Source: Pontibacter akesuensis
GTDB lineage: Bacteria; Bacteroidota; Bacteroidia; Cytophagales; Hymenobacteraceae
Length of the DNA: 64,000 nt
NCBI RefSeq assembly: GCF_001611675.1
Contig: NZ_CP014766.1
Location: 434,001-498,000, forward strand
Direction: 5' to 3'
This document shows positions 10,280 to 18,823 of this stretch, piece after piece. The first letter of the stretch is position 1; each line of letters opens with the position of its first letter. Made by a program: the position numbers and the translations under genes. The notes below the pieces were generated by a model that saw only the letters and a list, made by a program, of their open reading frames with translations, was not told the origin of the DNA and did no database searches.

Positions 10280-10487
10280 CTAAGGCACCTACCTTTAGCA
10301 GTGCTGTCTTTGTAAAAAAAACACCAGTTCATCCGTAAGTTTACAATTTCCATTATTAAACCGTATTTATTTTGCCAATAGATAAATTTATACTTGCATT
10401 ATATATATGTATTATAAATATTTGCTTCGGGTTTTAAAATTATAGCAACACAAATAAATATTCATTAACAAAAACGCAATTCAAGTT

Positions 10488-11855
10488 ATGTCTCCGAGAG
10501 CCAAAGCCTTTTCACGTATTCCGATGCTGCTGCTTTTGCTGGTAGTGGCTGCCACGTTTATCCTTCCTTCGGTGCCGCAGGTCGTGCAAACGGTAGAGCT
10601 TAATGCCGCTGATACGGCCTGGATGCTTTCTGCCACAGCCCTGGTGCTGCTCATGACACCCGGCCTGGCTTTCTTCTACGGTGGCATGGTGCGCAAAAAG
10701 AACGTGCTCTCCACCATGTTGCAAAGCTTTATCTGTATGGCCATCGTAACGGTGCTGTGGGTGGTATTCGGCTTCAGCCTGGCTTTCGGTGAATCCGTGG
10801 GAGGTATAGTGGGCAATCCGCTCACCTACTTCATGATGAACGGCATAATCGATGGTGCACCCTGGCCGGCTGCCCCAACCATTCCGCTGCTGCTGTTTGC
10901 CATGTTTCAACTTAAATTCGCCATCATCACCCCAGCACTTATTACGGGCGCCTTTGCCGAACGCATCCGGTTCATATCGTACACGCTGTTCCTCGTGCTC
11001 TTTTTCATCTTTATCTATGCGCCGCTGGCCCATGCCACCTGGCACCCGGATGGTATTCTCTTTAACCTGGGCGTGCTCGACTTTGCCGGGGGTACGGTGG
11101 TGCACATGTCGGCGGGTTGGGCTGCCCTGGCTTCAGCCATTTTCCTGAAGCGCCGCCATGAGGAGAGTCATGCACCCGCCCATATCCCCTATGTGATGCT
11201 GGGTACCGGCCTGCTTTGGTTCGGCTGGTTCGGCTTTAACGCTGGCTCGGCCATGGGAGCCAATCCGCTCGCCGTGGTGGCTCTGGCTACTACTACCACC
11301 GCCTCGGCAGCTGCCGCACTTGCCTGGATTTTCTTTGACGCTCTGCGCGGACGAAAGCCCTCTGCCATGGGCACCTGCATTGGTGCAGTGGTGGGCTTGG
11401 TGGCCATCACCCCGGCGGCAGGATTTGTCACCATTCCGCATTCCTTAACTATCGGCGTAGTGGCCGCCATCATAAGTAACCTGGTGATGGAATGGCGCAC
11501 CACAAGCTCCAAGTTTGATGATACCTTAGACGTTTTCCCCTGCCATGGCGTGGGTGGCATGGTAGGCATGCTGCTGACCGGTGTATTCGCTAGCCAGGCT
11601 GTAAACCCAGCGATAGAATTGAGCAATGGCTTGATCTTCGGCGAATACAAACTGTTTCTGGTGCACGCTGCTGCCCTGGCGGGAGTCTCTGTTTTTGCCT
11701 TCGGTGGCTCCTGGCTCCTGCTAAGATTTACGGATATGATTACGCCGCTTCGGGTATCGCAGCAGGAGGAAGCCCTTGGGCTGGACTTAAGCCAGCACAA
11801 CGAATCGCTTGAGGCCGAAGAGCCGGAGCGGGTGTACGCACCTGCCACTGCCTGA
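10488..11855 (+). CDS. amtB: ammonium transporter, Amt family
   Basis: This is an inner-membrane ammonium channel. It has 455 aa with about eleven to twelve hydrophobic helices plus an N-terminal signal-like segment. Both pore histidines are visible: H206 in VVHMSAGWAAL and H353 in FPCHGVGGMVG. The family segment FYGGMVRKKNVLS lies near the N terminus. The upstream 200 bp (10280-10487) is very A+T-rich and probably holds the promoter, but I see no clean TAnnTTTG. No glnK/P-II gene is adjacent. A relic of a secreted-protein gene follows. Confidence 0.96.
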   Translation: MSPRAKAFSRIPMLLLLLVVAATFILPSVPQVVQTVELNAADTAWMLSATALVLLMTPGLAFFYGGMVRKKNVLSTMLQSFICMAIVTVLWVVFGFSLAFGESVGGIVGNPLTYFMMNGIIDGAPWPAAPTIPLLLFAMFQLKFAIITPALITGAFAERIRFISYTLFLVLFFIFIYAPLAHATWHPDGILFNLGVLDFAGGTVVHMSAGWAALASAIFLKRRHEESHAPAHIPYVMLGTGLLWFGWFGFNAGSAMGANPLAVVALATTTTASAAAALAWIFFDALRGRKPSAMGTCIGAVVGLVAITPAAGFVTIPHSLTIGVVAAIISNLVMEWRTTSSKFDDTLDVFPCHGVGGMVGMLLTGVFASQAVNPAIELSNGLIFGEYKLFLVHAAALAGVSVFAFGGSWLLLRFTDMITPLRVSQQEEALGLDLSQHNESLEAEEPERVYAPATA

Positions 11856-11878
11856 CACAACTTAAACTTACACCAAGT

Positions 11879-12001
11879 ATGAGGAGAAGTTTATCAGGAA
11901 TATGTGCAATGCTATTTTATCTTTTGGCCATGATGCTGTGATATGTGCAGGCACACCGGCAAACAGCCGCAGCAAGCACTTATGACAAGAATCACTTTTA
12001 A
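11879..12001 (+). pseudogene. possible relic of a secreted-protein gene after amtB
   Basis: An ATG at 11879 opens a 20-codon frame encoding a signal-peptide-like sequence (basic start, then LFYLLAMML), which stops at a TGA (11939-11941). The same frame continues past the stop as YVQAHRQTAAAS, resembling a signal cleavage site and mature start, and ends at a TAA (11999-12001). Bacteroidetes amt genes are, as I recall, often followed by an outer-membrane barrel gene, so this may be its decayed start. The evidence is thin and a chance ORF is possible. Confidence 0.3.
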
Positions 12002-12050
12002 AGGCGCAGGATTTGTCGATATTTGCATTACTCATCAAGTAGAAGGCAGT

Positions 12051-13463
12051 ATGCTAGTAGAACAGATATATACCGGATGCCTGGCTCAGGGCGCTTATTA
12101 CATCGAAAGCAACGGCGAAGCGGCCATCATCGATCCGCTGCGCGAGATAAAGCCGTACCTTGAAAAAGCAGCTCGTAACGGAGCGAAAATAAAGTATGTG
12201 CTCGAAACGCACTTCCACGCCGATTTTGTATCCGGCCACCTTGACCTTTCCCGGGCAACGGGTGCCCCCATTGTATTCGGCCCAAATGCCAGACCTACCT
12301 TTGAGGCACACATCGCCACAGACGGGGAAGAGCTAACTGTAGGAAACCTGAAGCTAAAAGTGCTGCACACACCAGGCCACACGATGGAATCCACCACGTA
12401 TCTGCTGCAGGATGAGAATGGGAAAGACTACGCCATCTTCACCGGCGACACACTCTTTATCGGGGATGTGGGCCGCCCGGATCTGGCAGCAAAATCAGAT
12501 CTGACACAGGAGCAACTGGCCGGACATCTTTTCAACTCGCTTCGAAATAAGATCATGCCCCTGGCTGATGAGGTAATCGTGTATCCGGCGCACGGTGCGG
12601 GATCTGCCTGCGGAAAAAACATGAGCAAGGAAACCAGCGACACTCTGGGCAATCAGAAGCAGACAAACTACGCGTTGCGCGCTGACATGACAAAGGAGGA
12701 GTTTGTAAAAGAGGTAACAGATGGCCTACTGCCTCCTCCAAACTACTTTCCCCTGAACGTGCAACTGAACCGCGAAGGCTACGAAAACATAGAATCGGTA
12801 ATGCAACAGGGGCTTCAGGCGCTCTCGCCGGAGGCTTTTGAGGCAGCGGCAAACGAAACGGGTGCATTGGTGCTGGACACCCGCAAGCCCCAGGAATTTG
12901 CCAAGGGCTTCATTCCCAAAAGTATAAATATTGGCATCGACGGGGGCTTTGCCCCCTGGGCCGGGGCTTTGATTCCTGACATCAAGCAGCCAATCCTGTT
13001 CATTGCCGACCAAGGCCGCGAGGAAGAAGTGGTGATGCGCCTTGCCCGTGTGGGCTTCGATCATGCAATTGGTTACCTTAGCGGTGGCATGGAGGCATGG
13101 AAGACAGCCGGCAAGGAACTGGACACGATTACGTCTATTCCTGCGGCAACTTTGGCAGACCTTTTTGCGCAGGATAACAGCATTCGCATCATAGATGTGC
13201 GCAAGCCGGGCGAGTACCAGGCCGAGCACCTGGAGGCTGCCTCCAGCAAACCGCTTGACTTCCTGAACGAACACCTGGCAGAACTGCCGAAAGACGAGAC
13301 GCTGTACATCCACTGCGCCGGCGGTTATCGCTCCATGATCGCCGCTTCCATACTAAAGGCACGCGGGTTTGATAAACTGGTGGATGTGATGGGAGGCTAC
13401 GGCGCCATCAAAGAAACAAATCTGGCACGCACCAACACTGTTTGCCCCAGCACACTGAAGTAA
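12051..13463 (+). CDS. metallo-beta-lactamase/rhodanese fusion, persulfide dioxygenase-type (CstB/Blh-like)
   Basis: This is a 470-aa sulfur enzyme with an N-terminal metallo-beta-lactamase domain (~1-240) of the ETHE1 class and two rhodanese domains. The iron-binding motif is THFHADFVSGH (H54, H56, D58). The first rhodanese (~260-360) lacks its active Cys (FIADQGREEE). The second (~370-470) has it in IHCAGGYRS. The family oxidises or transfers sulfane sulfur from glutathione- or low-molecular-weight persulfides. I start at ATG 12051, where homology begins (MLVEQIYTGCLAQ). The frame is open to 11943, but that stretch looks non-coding. It faces a regulator gene across a shared terminator. Confidence 0.88.
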   Translation: MLVEQIYTGCLAQGAYYIESNGEAAIIDPLREIKPYLEKAARNGAKIKYVLETHFHADFVSGHLDLSRATGAPIVFGPNARPTFEAHIATDGEELTVGNLKLKVLHTPGHTMESTTYLLQDENGKDYAIFTGDTLFIGDVGRPDLAAKSDLTQEQLAGHLFNSLRNKIMPLADEVIVYPAHGAGSACGKNMSKETSDTLGNQKQTNYALRADMTKEEFVKEVTDGLLPPPNYFPLNVQLNREGYENIESVMQQGLQALSPEAFEAAANETGALVLDTRKPQEFAKGFIPKSINIGIDGGFAPWAGALIPDIKQPILFIADQGREEEVVMRLARVGFDHAIGYLSGGMEAWKTAGKELDTITSIPAATLADLFAQDNSIRIIDVRKPGEYQAEHLEAASSKPLDFLNEHLAELPKDETLYIHCAGGYRSMIAASILKARGFDKLVDVMGGYGAIKETNLARTNTVCPSTLK

Positions 13464-13479
13464 GAGCATCACCCATAAC

Positions 13480-13536
13480 AAGTATAAACATGAACGGGCG
13501 GTTACTTTTTAGTACCGCCCGTTCATGTTTATACTT
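13480..13536. terminator. bidirectional terminator with 23-bp perfect arms, based on AAGTATA
   Basis: The arms 13480-13502 and 13514-13536 are exact inverted repeats around an 11-nt loop rich in T. They lie between the converging stops at 13463 and 13545. The outermost seven bases of the arms are AAGTATA and TATACTT, the heptamer repeated throughout this window. Confidence 0.85.
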
Positions 13537-13544
13537 GCCAGCGC

Positions 13545-14126
13545 TTACTGGTCCTGCACTTTATCCAGCGTTTTGCGCCTATCGTCCTTTATCTGCTTGA
13601 AATGGCTTGGCGTTAGCCCGGTTACTTTTTTAAACTGGCTGGAGAGGTGCGCCACGCTGCTGTAGCCCAGTTGGAAAGCGATTTCCTTCAGGTTCAGCTC
13701 ATCATACACCAGCAGCTCCTTCGCTCTTTCGATACGCTGCAGAATAAGGTACTTTTCGATCGTGATGCCTTCGGAGGAAGAGAAGAGCGTACTGACGTAG
13801 TTGTAGTCCAGCCCAACCTTATCCGCAATATAGCTCGAGGTGTTAATGTGGCTATCCTGTTCCCCGGCCCTATGCACCAGCTCAATTATGGCCAGTTTCA
13901 CCTTTTCGATTAGCTGCGTCTTTCGGTCATCGAGCAGCTCAAAACCGTTCACTTCCAGCACCTCGCGCACCCGCTCCAGGTCTACAGTTGCGTTGGTGGT
14001 GGATAGCTCAGCCTCCCCCAGCCCAACCTGCAGCACTGTATAACCCAGGTTCTCCAGTTCTTCGGCAACCACCCGCTTGCAGCGGTCGCATACCATATTC
14101 TTTATATTGATTTTGATTGTTGCCAT
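13545..14126 (-). CDS. AraC-family regulator with N-terminal CxxC (HMA-like) domain
   Basis: This 193-aa transcription factor has an AraC-type double helix-turn-helix at about residues 90-185, including LKEIAFQLGYSSVAHLSSQFKKVTG. The first ~65 residues resemble a heavy-metal-associated ferredoxin-like fold, with the motif NMVCDRC (Cys13 and Cys16) and IKINIK/ATVDLERVREVLE strands and helices. The CxxC pair may sense a metal ion or a reactive sulfur species. It converges on the persulfide dioxygenase-type gene, so regulation of sulfur stress is possible, but convergence is weak evidence. I infer DNA binding and a sensing role; the ligand is unknown. Confidence 0.82.
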   Translation of the reverse strand: MATIKINIKNMVCDRCKRVVAEELENLGYTVLQVGLGEAELSTTNATVDLERVREVLEVNGFELLDDRKTQLIEKVKLAIIELVHRAGEQDSHINTSSYIADKVGLDYNYVSTLFSSSEGITIEKYLILQRIERAKELLVYDELNLKEIAFQLGYSSVAHLSSQFKKVTGLTPSHFKQIKDDRRKTLDKVQDQ

Positions 14127-14298
14127 ACTTATACTTTTAATCTGCTAACCAAAGCTACGGGTTCTGCCACGTAAAACAAGAGACAGCTGCAAGAGGATTC
14201 CCCTCACCTGATACGCTCCTGAACGTAGAACATATATTCACCTCCTATAATGCGCTATATATGATTTTATACCTACTTTTGAGTTAAAGTTAGAGCTT

Positions 14299-14703
14299 AT
14301 GGTACCTGAAGCGCCTGATTACATCGTCATCAAAATAAAGGAAGAAGACAAACTGCTCTCCAACGTGTGGCAGCGGAGCGTAACCAGCGAGGAATACAGA
14401 GCCGGCCTGTCTCTTGTTAAGCAATACCTCCTGCAGCACGACATTCACCTATGGCTGGCCGACTCCAGGAAACTGGCCAACGTAACTTTTGAGGACCAGC
14501 AGTGGCTCATTAAAAAATTGGTACCGGAGCTACTCACCAGCAAATTGCAGAAAATAGCGCGTGTGATGCATGCGGATGTGTTTACGTATATCTCGTTTGA
14601 GCAGCAGATGGAACGTGCCTACCAAAACCACCCAATTCTGGCAGAAACGGCACAGTTCACCTCTGTTGAGGCCGCCCTTAGCTGGCTATACCTGAAAGGG
14701 TAA
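14299..14703 (+). CDS. hypothetical protein, possibly STAS/SpoIIAA-like
   Basis: This 134-aa soluble protein has no signal peptide. Its layout (N-terminal strands DYIVIKIKEED, the central LADSRKLANVTFEDQQWL, C-terminal SVEAALSWLYLKG) resembles small SpoIIAA/STAS-like proteins common in Cytophagales. I cannot name a family with certainty. Its stop lies 1 bp from the converging stop of the pirin gene, so the two transcripts must overlap at their 3' ends. Upstream (14127-14298) is A+T-rich and divergent from the AraC gene. Confidence 0.7.
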   Translation: MVPEAPDYIVIKIKEEDKLLSNVWQRSVTSEEYRAGLSLVKQYLLQHDIHLWLADSRKLANVTFEDQQWLIKKLVPELLTSKLQKIARVMHADVFTYISFEQQMERAYQNHPILAETAQFTSVEAALSWLYLKG

Positions 14704-14704
14704 G

Positions 14705-15568
14705 TTAATCCTCGATCAGAATCCCCATTTTACCCATGCGGTAATCGCGCATGGCCTGCATCACCTCTGTTTCGGTATTCATCACAAACGGTCCGTTTGC
14801 TGCCACTGGTTCCTGCAGTGGCTTGCCCGCCAGAAGCAGCGCACGCGTCTGCTCCTTTGCAGTTAGAGTCACACCGTCGCCGTCGTTTTGGAACACCACC
14901 TGGTGCAGGCCTTCCACCAGCCCAAAACCGGCTACCTGCACAGCACCATCCAGCAAGTATAAAAAGGCATTGTACTCCCCCGGAACGGGTATGGCTATAC
15001 TTGCACCGGCTTCCAGGTCCAGGCGAAGCGCCAGCAAGGGTGTATAGGTTTTTATCGGACCTCTCACGCCCTGAAACTCACCGGCTACTATTTTTACCTG
15101 CACCCCTTCCGCATTGGCAGTGGGTGTATTTTCCGCGTGCAGCGGGAAGTAGGCCGGCTGGTCCATCTTGTGGGCGGCGGGAGTGTTTACCCATACCTGT
15201 ATGATTTCCTGAACGCCTCCGTGGTCCAGAATATCATGGGGCGGCCGCTCGCTGTGCATGATACCGCGGCCAGCGTTCATCCATTGCGTGCCACCGGTAT
15301 ACACTGTACTGTTGTTGCCCCGGGAGTCGCGGTGATGCACGCCGCCCCGGTAAACGAAGGTAACCGGCGAAAAGCCACGGTGCGGATGTGGATCTACCCC
15401 TGTTCTGTGCGGCCCAACGCCTTCCGGAATTTGGGTGATGTGGTGGTGCAGCAACAGGAAAGGGTCAATCCGGTCAACCTGCTGCGTGGGAAAAGGCTGG
15501 CGTACCGGGATTCCCCCCATGTCCACGGTGTCGGCATACAGTATACGTGCAACCGTTCTGTTTTTCAT
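14705..15568 (-). CDS. pirin family protein
   Basis: This is a bicupin of the pirin family, some members of which are quercetin 2,3-dioxygenases. I start at the ATG at 15568 (MKNRTVARILYADTV), giving 287 aa; the frame is open to 15619 but that prefix does not look like the family. The metal-binding segments of the first cupin are clear: HPHRGFSPVTFVYRG, then MNAGRGIMHSE. The substrate is unknown. It converges with the STAS-like gene with one base between the stops. Divergent from nothing upstream, it sits 150 bp after the start-distal end of a response-regulator gene. Confidence 0.92.
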   Translation of the reverse strand: MKNRTVARILYADTVDMGGIPVRQPFPTQQVDRIDPFLLLHHHITQIPEGVGPHRTGVDPHPHRGFSPVTFVYRGGVHHRDSRGNNSTVYTGGTQWMNAGRGIMHSERPPHDILDHGGVQEIIQVWVNTPAAHKMDQPAYFPLHAENTPTANAEGVQVKIVAGEFQGVRGPIKTYTPLLALRLDLEAGASIAIPVPGEYNAFLYLLDGAVQVAGFGLVEGLHQVVFQNDGDGVTLTAKEQTRALLLAGKPLQEPVAANGPFVMNTETEVMQAMRDYRMGKMGILIED

Positions 15569-15718
15569 ACACAGTTTGTTAGGCGATGCGGTTGCTGGAA
15601 AAAGAGTTTCACACCCCATCCTTCGGATACAATGTGTACCCTGTATACGTCACCCGGAGCAGTCAGGCTAAGAAAGCAATTATCAACGCCTTTCCGTAGC
15701 AGCAGCTAGAGATGCAGG

Positions 15719-16381
15719 TCAGGAAATAAATCCGTTTTGCATGGCATACTTTACCAGGGCCGCCGTATTGCGGGTCTGCGTTTTCTCGAGCAGGTTCTGG
15801 CGGTGTGTTTCGATGGTGCGCTTGCTGGTAAATAGCTGCTCAGCAATGTCAGCGTTGGTGTAGCCTTCCGAGATAAGGTTCAGTACTTCCAGCTCTCTTT
15901 TCGAAAGCTCCTTCTGGGTACGCTCCTGGAAGGAACGGCCATCGCGAAAGGCAGGCACGAAGCTGGAACTATTTGCCTTGCGCAGCAAATCCATGGTGAG
16001 CATAGAACTAATGTAGGGGGTGCCCTTTGCCACCAATTTGACAGCCATTCTCAGTTCCTCTTTCCCTGCGCTCTTGGTGATATAGCCCAGTGCCCCCAAC
16101 TCCATCATCTGGTGCACAGAACGCTCGTCCTCTAACATGGAAAGGATCAAAGGTTTCACCTCGGGATAGTGCTGTCTCAAGTAGCGCAGGCAATCAAAGC
16201 CATCCATTTCCGGCATGCTGATATCAAGCAGTACCACATCCGCCTGAGTATACGTAAGCAGTTCCACTAATTCGTTCCCTGTGGCGACCTCGCCGGCAAT
16301 TACCAGTTCTTCGTCGTTCAGCAGCGCCTTTACTCCATCACGAATCAACTTATGGTCATCCGCCAGAATTAATCTAATCAT
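15719..16381 (-). CDS. NarL/FixJ-family response regulator
   Basis: This is a two-component transcription factor. I use the ATG at 16381 (MIRLILADDHK), giving 220 aa; an upstream in-frame ATG at 16423 adds 14 residues without homology. The receiver domain (~1-120) has the acidic pair DDH and the phosphoacceptor in VVLLDISMPEMDG. A LuxR helix-turn-helix fills the C terminus (LSKRELEVLNLISEGYTNADIAEQL...SKRTIETHRQNLLEK). No histidine kinase is adjacent, so it is an orphan here and its signal is unknown. Confidence 0.93.
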   Translation of the reverse strand: MIRLILADDHKLIRDGVKALLNDEELVIAGEVATGNELVELLTYTQADVVLLDISMPEMDGFDCLRYLRQHYPEVKPLILSMLEDERSVHQMMELGALGYITKSAGKEELRMAVKLVAKGTPYISSMLTMDLLRKANSSSFVPAFRDGRSFQERTQKELSKRELEVLNLISEGYTNADIAEQLFTSKRTIETHRQNLLEKTQTRNTAALVKYAMQNGFIS

Positions 16382-17019
16382 CAATCTTCTATAGTCTTTT
16401 TGGTTGTTGCCCCTCCCGCTCAAGCCATGGCAAAACCGAAGGATTTTAGATAAACTTATTCCTGTTGCAGTTTCGCCGGCAGCTCTTTCGAGTAACGTAT
16501 GAAAGCAGTGCTATTTTACCTCAGACTGCTTTAAAGGGAGACAGCTGCTTCCAACCTCTAACCCCACTACATGATTGAAACAGGATCAAATTTAGGACTA
16601 TCAGCGCTTAATTAGAAGTCTGGAGTCAAAATCAGTATTAAAACAACAATTTTACGTATTTACCTTGAAAATAGGATTTATGAGCTTAGGTTTTTAGTGA
16701 AAAAAATCACGCATCCGGCTTTCCTTAGCTCCGGCACATACACTCAAGCTTGCCGGACAGCATATGCAGAACAGTCTTAACAGGAGCATACAGTGCAGGT
16801 TTCATATGATTCCCCCAGCTCCTTTCGCCTGCTAACCCGTACGGCGGATGCCGCTTAAGCCGCTCTGCATCCTATAGATTTGTGAGGGGCTCCCTTTCCT
16901 CAAGTATAACCATACTTCTTCAACTATACTTCAGTTTGCATCTGGCTGTTGGTTATACTTACAGGCACAAAAAAACCTGCCCGAAGGCAGGTTTTTAAAT
17001 GAACTAGTTCGTGCTAAGC
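16382..17019. other. 638-bp intergenic region with a heptamer cluster
   Basis: No ORF here looks real. The stretch holds the promoter side of the response regulator and, at its right end, the terminator of the next minus-strand gene. Between 16902 and 16960 there are three copies of AAGTATA/TATACTT and one CATACTT. I see no recognisable RNA gene, but a small RNA cannot be excluded. Confidence 0.6.
16970..16997 (-). terminator. terminator of the disordered-protein gene
   Basis: A stem ACCTGCC (16975-16981) / GGCAGGT (16986-16992) with a CGAA loop. Read on the minus strand it is followed by a run of T (the A run at 16969-16974), 23 bp past the stop at 17020. Confidence 0.85.
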
Positions 17020-17712
17020 TTAGCGGTTACGATCTTCGTTGAAGTAGCCGCCCCGGTCTCGCCGGTTATTGTTGCGGCTGCCATAGCGGTTGCTTCCCAT
17101 GCCATAATCGGAGGAGCCATAAGCGCTTCCCCTGCCGCCATAGCCGGAGTTGTCATTGTCACCGCCTCCGTAGCCGGAGGTGGATACATAACGATCCATG
17201 TTACCGTCTGTACCACTCATGGAGTCATAGTTCGAGGAGCCTCCAAAATCGCCATCGGAGCTGTAGTTGGAGCCACCGAACCGCGAGCCGCTGTAGCCAC
17301 TCATTCTGCCGGATCCGTATCCCTGGTGCATTTGTGAGTTGCGTTCGCGCTGCATGTTGTTCATTCCTGAACCGTAACGGTCCGAATTTTGGTCAAAGCT
17401 GGAAATGCCGTAGCCCTGGCGAATATCGCCTAACCTTCCCTGCTGGCCGCGGGTGTTATCGCGGTAATTCCGCTCCATGTCGTAATCACGGCTACGGTAG
17501 TCCTGGAAGCGGTTGTTGTCATTGTTCAGCACGCCTCTTTCGCGAAAATCTTCCCTGCTTTCCTGAATCCAGCGGCGGTTATCCTGATCGCGGCCATAGT
17601 CATTGTCCCCGCGGCCATAATAGTTGTTTCTATAGGCGTTGCGGTCGTAATCCCTGTCCATGCGGTTTTCGTCGTTCTGCTGGTAATATCTGTTTCTTTC
17701 GTTCCTTTCCAT
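17020..17712 (-). CDS. disordered Arg/Asn/Gly/Tyr-rich protein 1
   Basis: This 230-aa low-complexity protein has no signal peptide or membrane segment. The first ~110 residues are rich in Arg, Asn, Asp and Tyr (NRYYQQNDENRMDRDYDRN). The rest is rich in Gly, Ser, Tyr and Arg, with many GYG, RGG and SRYGS-like repeats. It should be intrinsically disordered and could bind RNA or phase-separate, but no known domain is visible. A similar protein is encoded just upstream on the same strand. Codon choice follows the real frame and there is a proper terminator, so I believe it is expressed. The leader AAAACACTAAACACT precedes the ATG. Confidence 0.75.
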   Translation of the reverse strand: MERNERNRYYQQNDENRMDRDYDRNAYRNNYYGRGDNDYGRDQDNRRWIQESREDFRERGVLNNDNNRFQDYRSRDYDMERNYRDNTRGQQGRLGDIRQGYGISSFDQNSDRYGSGMNNMQRERNSQMHQGYGSGRMSGYSGSRFGGSNYSSDGDFGGSSNYDSMSGTDGNMDRYVSTSGYGGGDNDNSGYGGRGSAYGSSDYGMGSNRYGSRNNNRRDRGGYFNEDRNR

Positions 17713-17789
17713 AGTGTTTAGTGTTTTAGTGGTTTAAAATAGTATGTACTAATTGTAACGATGCTGTGCCGCTACGGTTACCCATAATA

Positions 17790-17819
17790 GCAAAGGCTTG
17801 CCATACAGCAAGCCTTTGA
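17790..17819 (-). terminator. hairpin between the two disordered-protein genes
   Basis: CAAAGGCTTG and CAAGCCTTTG form a 10-bp stem just past the stop at 17844 on the minus strand. There is no T run, so it may be an RNA-stabilising or weak terminator hairpin. Confidence 0.5.
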
Positions 17820-17843
17820 CTGATATAACGTGCGCACGAACAA

Positions 17844-18530
17844 CTAGCGTCGTCGCCCGTCGTTTTCGCTGTAGCGACTGATTGGCTCTGCCTTGTAGGG
17901 CGTGCCCTCGTTTGCACTTCCGTAGGTGCTGTTTTCACGATTTGTATCGCGGTTGTTGTAGCGGGTAGAGCCGTAGCCGGTTTTCCCATAGTTGCCGATG
18001 CTGTTATCGTACCCGCTCTTGTAACGGGGCAAACTACTGCTGCTGCGGCTGCCGTAGTTGTGGTTGATAAAGTCGGAATAAGACTGGCTGCCACCCTGTC
18101 TGCCATAGTTGTTGCGGCTGCCAGGGTTGCTGTTATCGCCATAGCCGTTTTGCACATTTTCAGCCTCGTTGCCGTTGCGCTGGCCAGCGTAGCCTCCGTG
18201 GCTGCGCGATGTTCCGTAACGGGAATGTCCGTAGCCAGACCCGCCGCCAAAAGGGCTGCCCCCCTCACCGTAGCGGGTGCCCCTGCTATAATCGCCGCGC
18301 GCACCTGCACCAAACGTAGAGTTGCTGTAGTTTCCGCGGCCATAGTCGCTGTTAATGCCCTGGCTTCCGTAATAGTCGTTGCCACGCATACTTGCAGTGT
18401 CGCGGCCGTAGCGGAAATTTCCCTGGCGGCTCCAGTTGTTACCCTGGTTTAAGGTTCTTGGATTCATTTCTCGCTCCTGTGCCCTACTGCCGAACGCTTC
18501 GTTGCGATCATTTTGATTGTTCGATTCCAT
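17844..18530 (-). CDS. disordered Gly/Ser/Tyr/Arg-rich protein 2
   Basis: This 228-aa protein starts at the ATG at 18530 (MESNNQNDRNEAFGSRAQ); an in-frame ATG at 18557 adds only nine residues. It is low-complexity throughout, with RYG, NYG, GYG and SRYG units (NYGRQGGSQSYSDF, NYGKTGYGSTRYN), and has no signal peptide, membrane helix or known domain. Composition and repeat style match the downstream gene, so the two look like paralogues or co-evolved partners. I infer intrinsic disorder; a role in stress, desiccation or RNA binding is speculation. Other frames in this repetitive stretch are open too but give Ala/Thr-rich nonsense. Confidence 0.73.
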   Translation of the reverse strand: MESNNQNDRNEAFGSRAQEREMNPRTLNQGNNWSRQGNFRYGRDTASMRGNDYYGSQGINSDYGRGNYSNSTFGAGARGDYSRGTRYGEGGSPFGGGSGYGHSRYGTSRSHGGYAGQRNGNEAENVQNGYGDNSNPGSRNNYGRQGGSQSYSDFINHNYGSRSSSSLPRYKSGYDNSIGNYGKTGYGSTRYNNRDTNRENSTYGSANEGTPYKAEPISRYSENDGRRR

Positions 18531-18823
18531 AATGTTTTTGCTTAGGTTGAGTATCAATTGGGTGGCTTACCCTATTTAACGACTTCTTTTTAGGCTGGTT
18601 TTGATTTTACCTCCAATTATAGCTGCTTTTACACCTTAAAAGGATTCATTTATACTTTATTTCGATAATGATTGGCTAAAAGAGCGAAACCTTCCGTAAG
18701 AATTTAGATTATACGCACTGCATCCCAAAAATTTCCCTTAGCGTATTGCACTCCTTTTGTACTGATTGCCGGCTTAACAATATCTCCCTGGTTTCAGTAT
18801 AGCTGCTGATAAAACATAGCAGC

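Noticed and set aside
11943-12050. Upstream extension of the persulfide enzyme frame to 11943
   Set aside because: The 36 extra residues have no family resemblance, and the homologous N terminus begins exactly at the ATG at 12051.
17726-18385. Open minus-strand frame rich in Ala and Thr over the second disordered gene
   Set aside because: A by-product of the repetitive codons of the real gene; no start context and unnatural composition.
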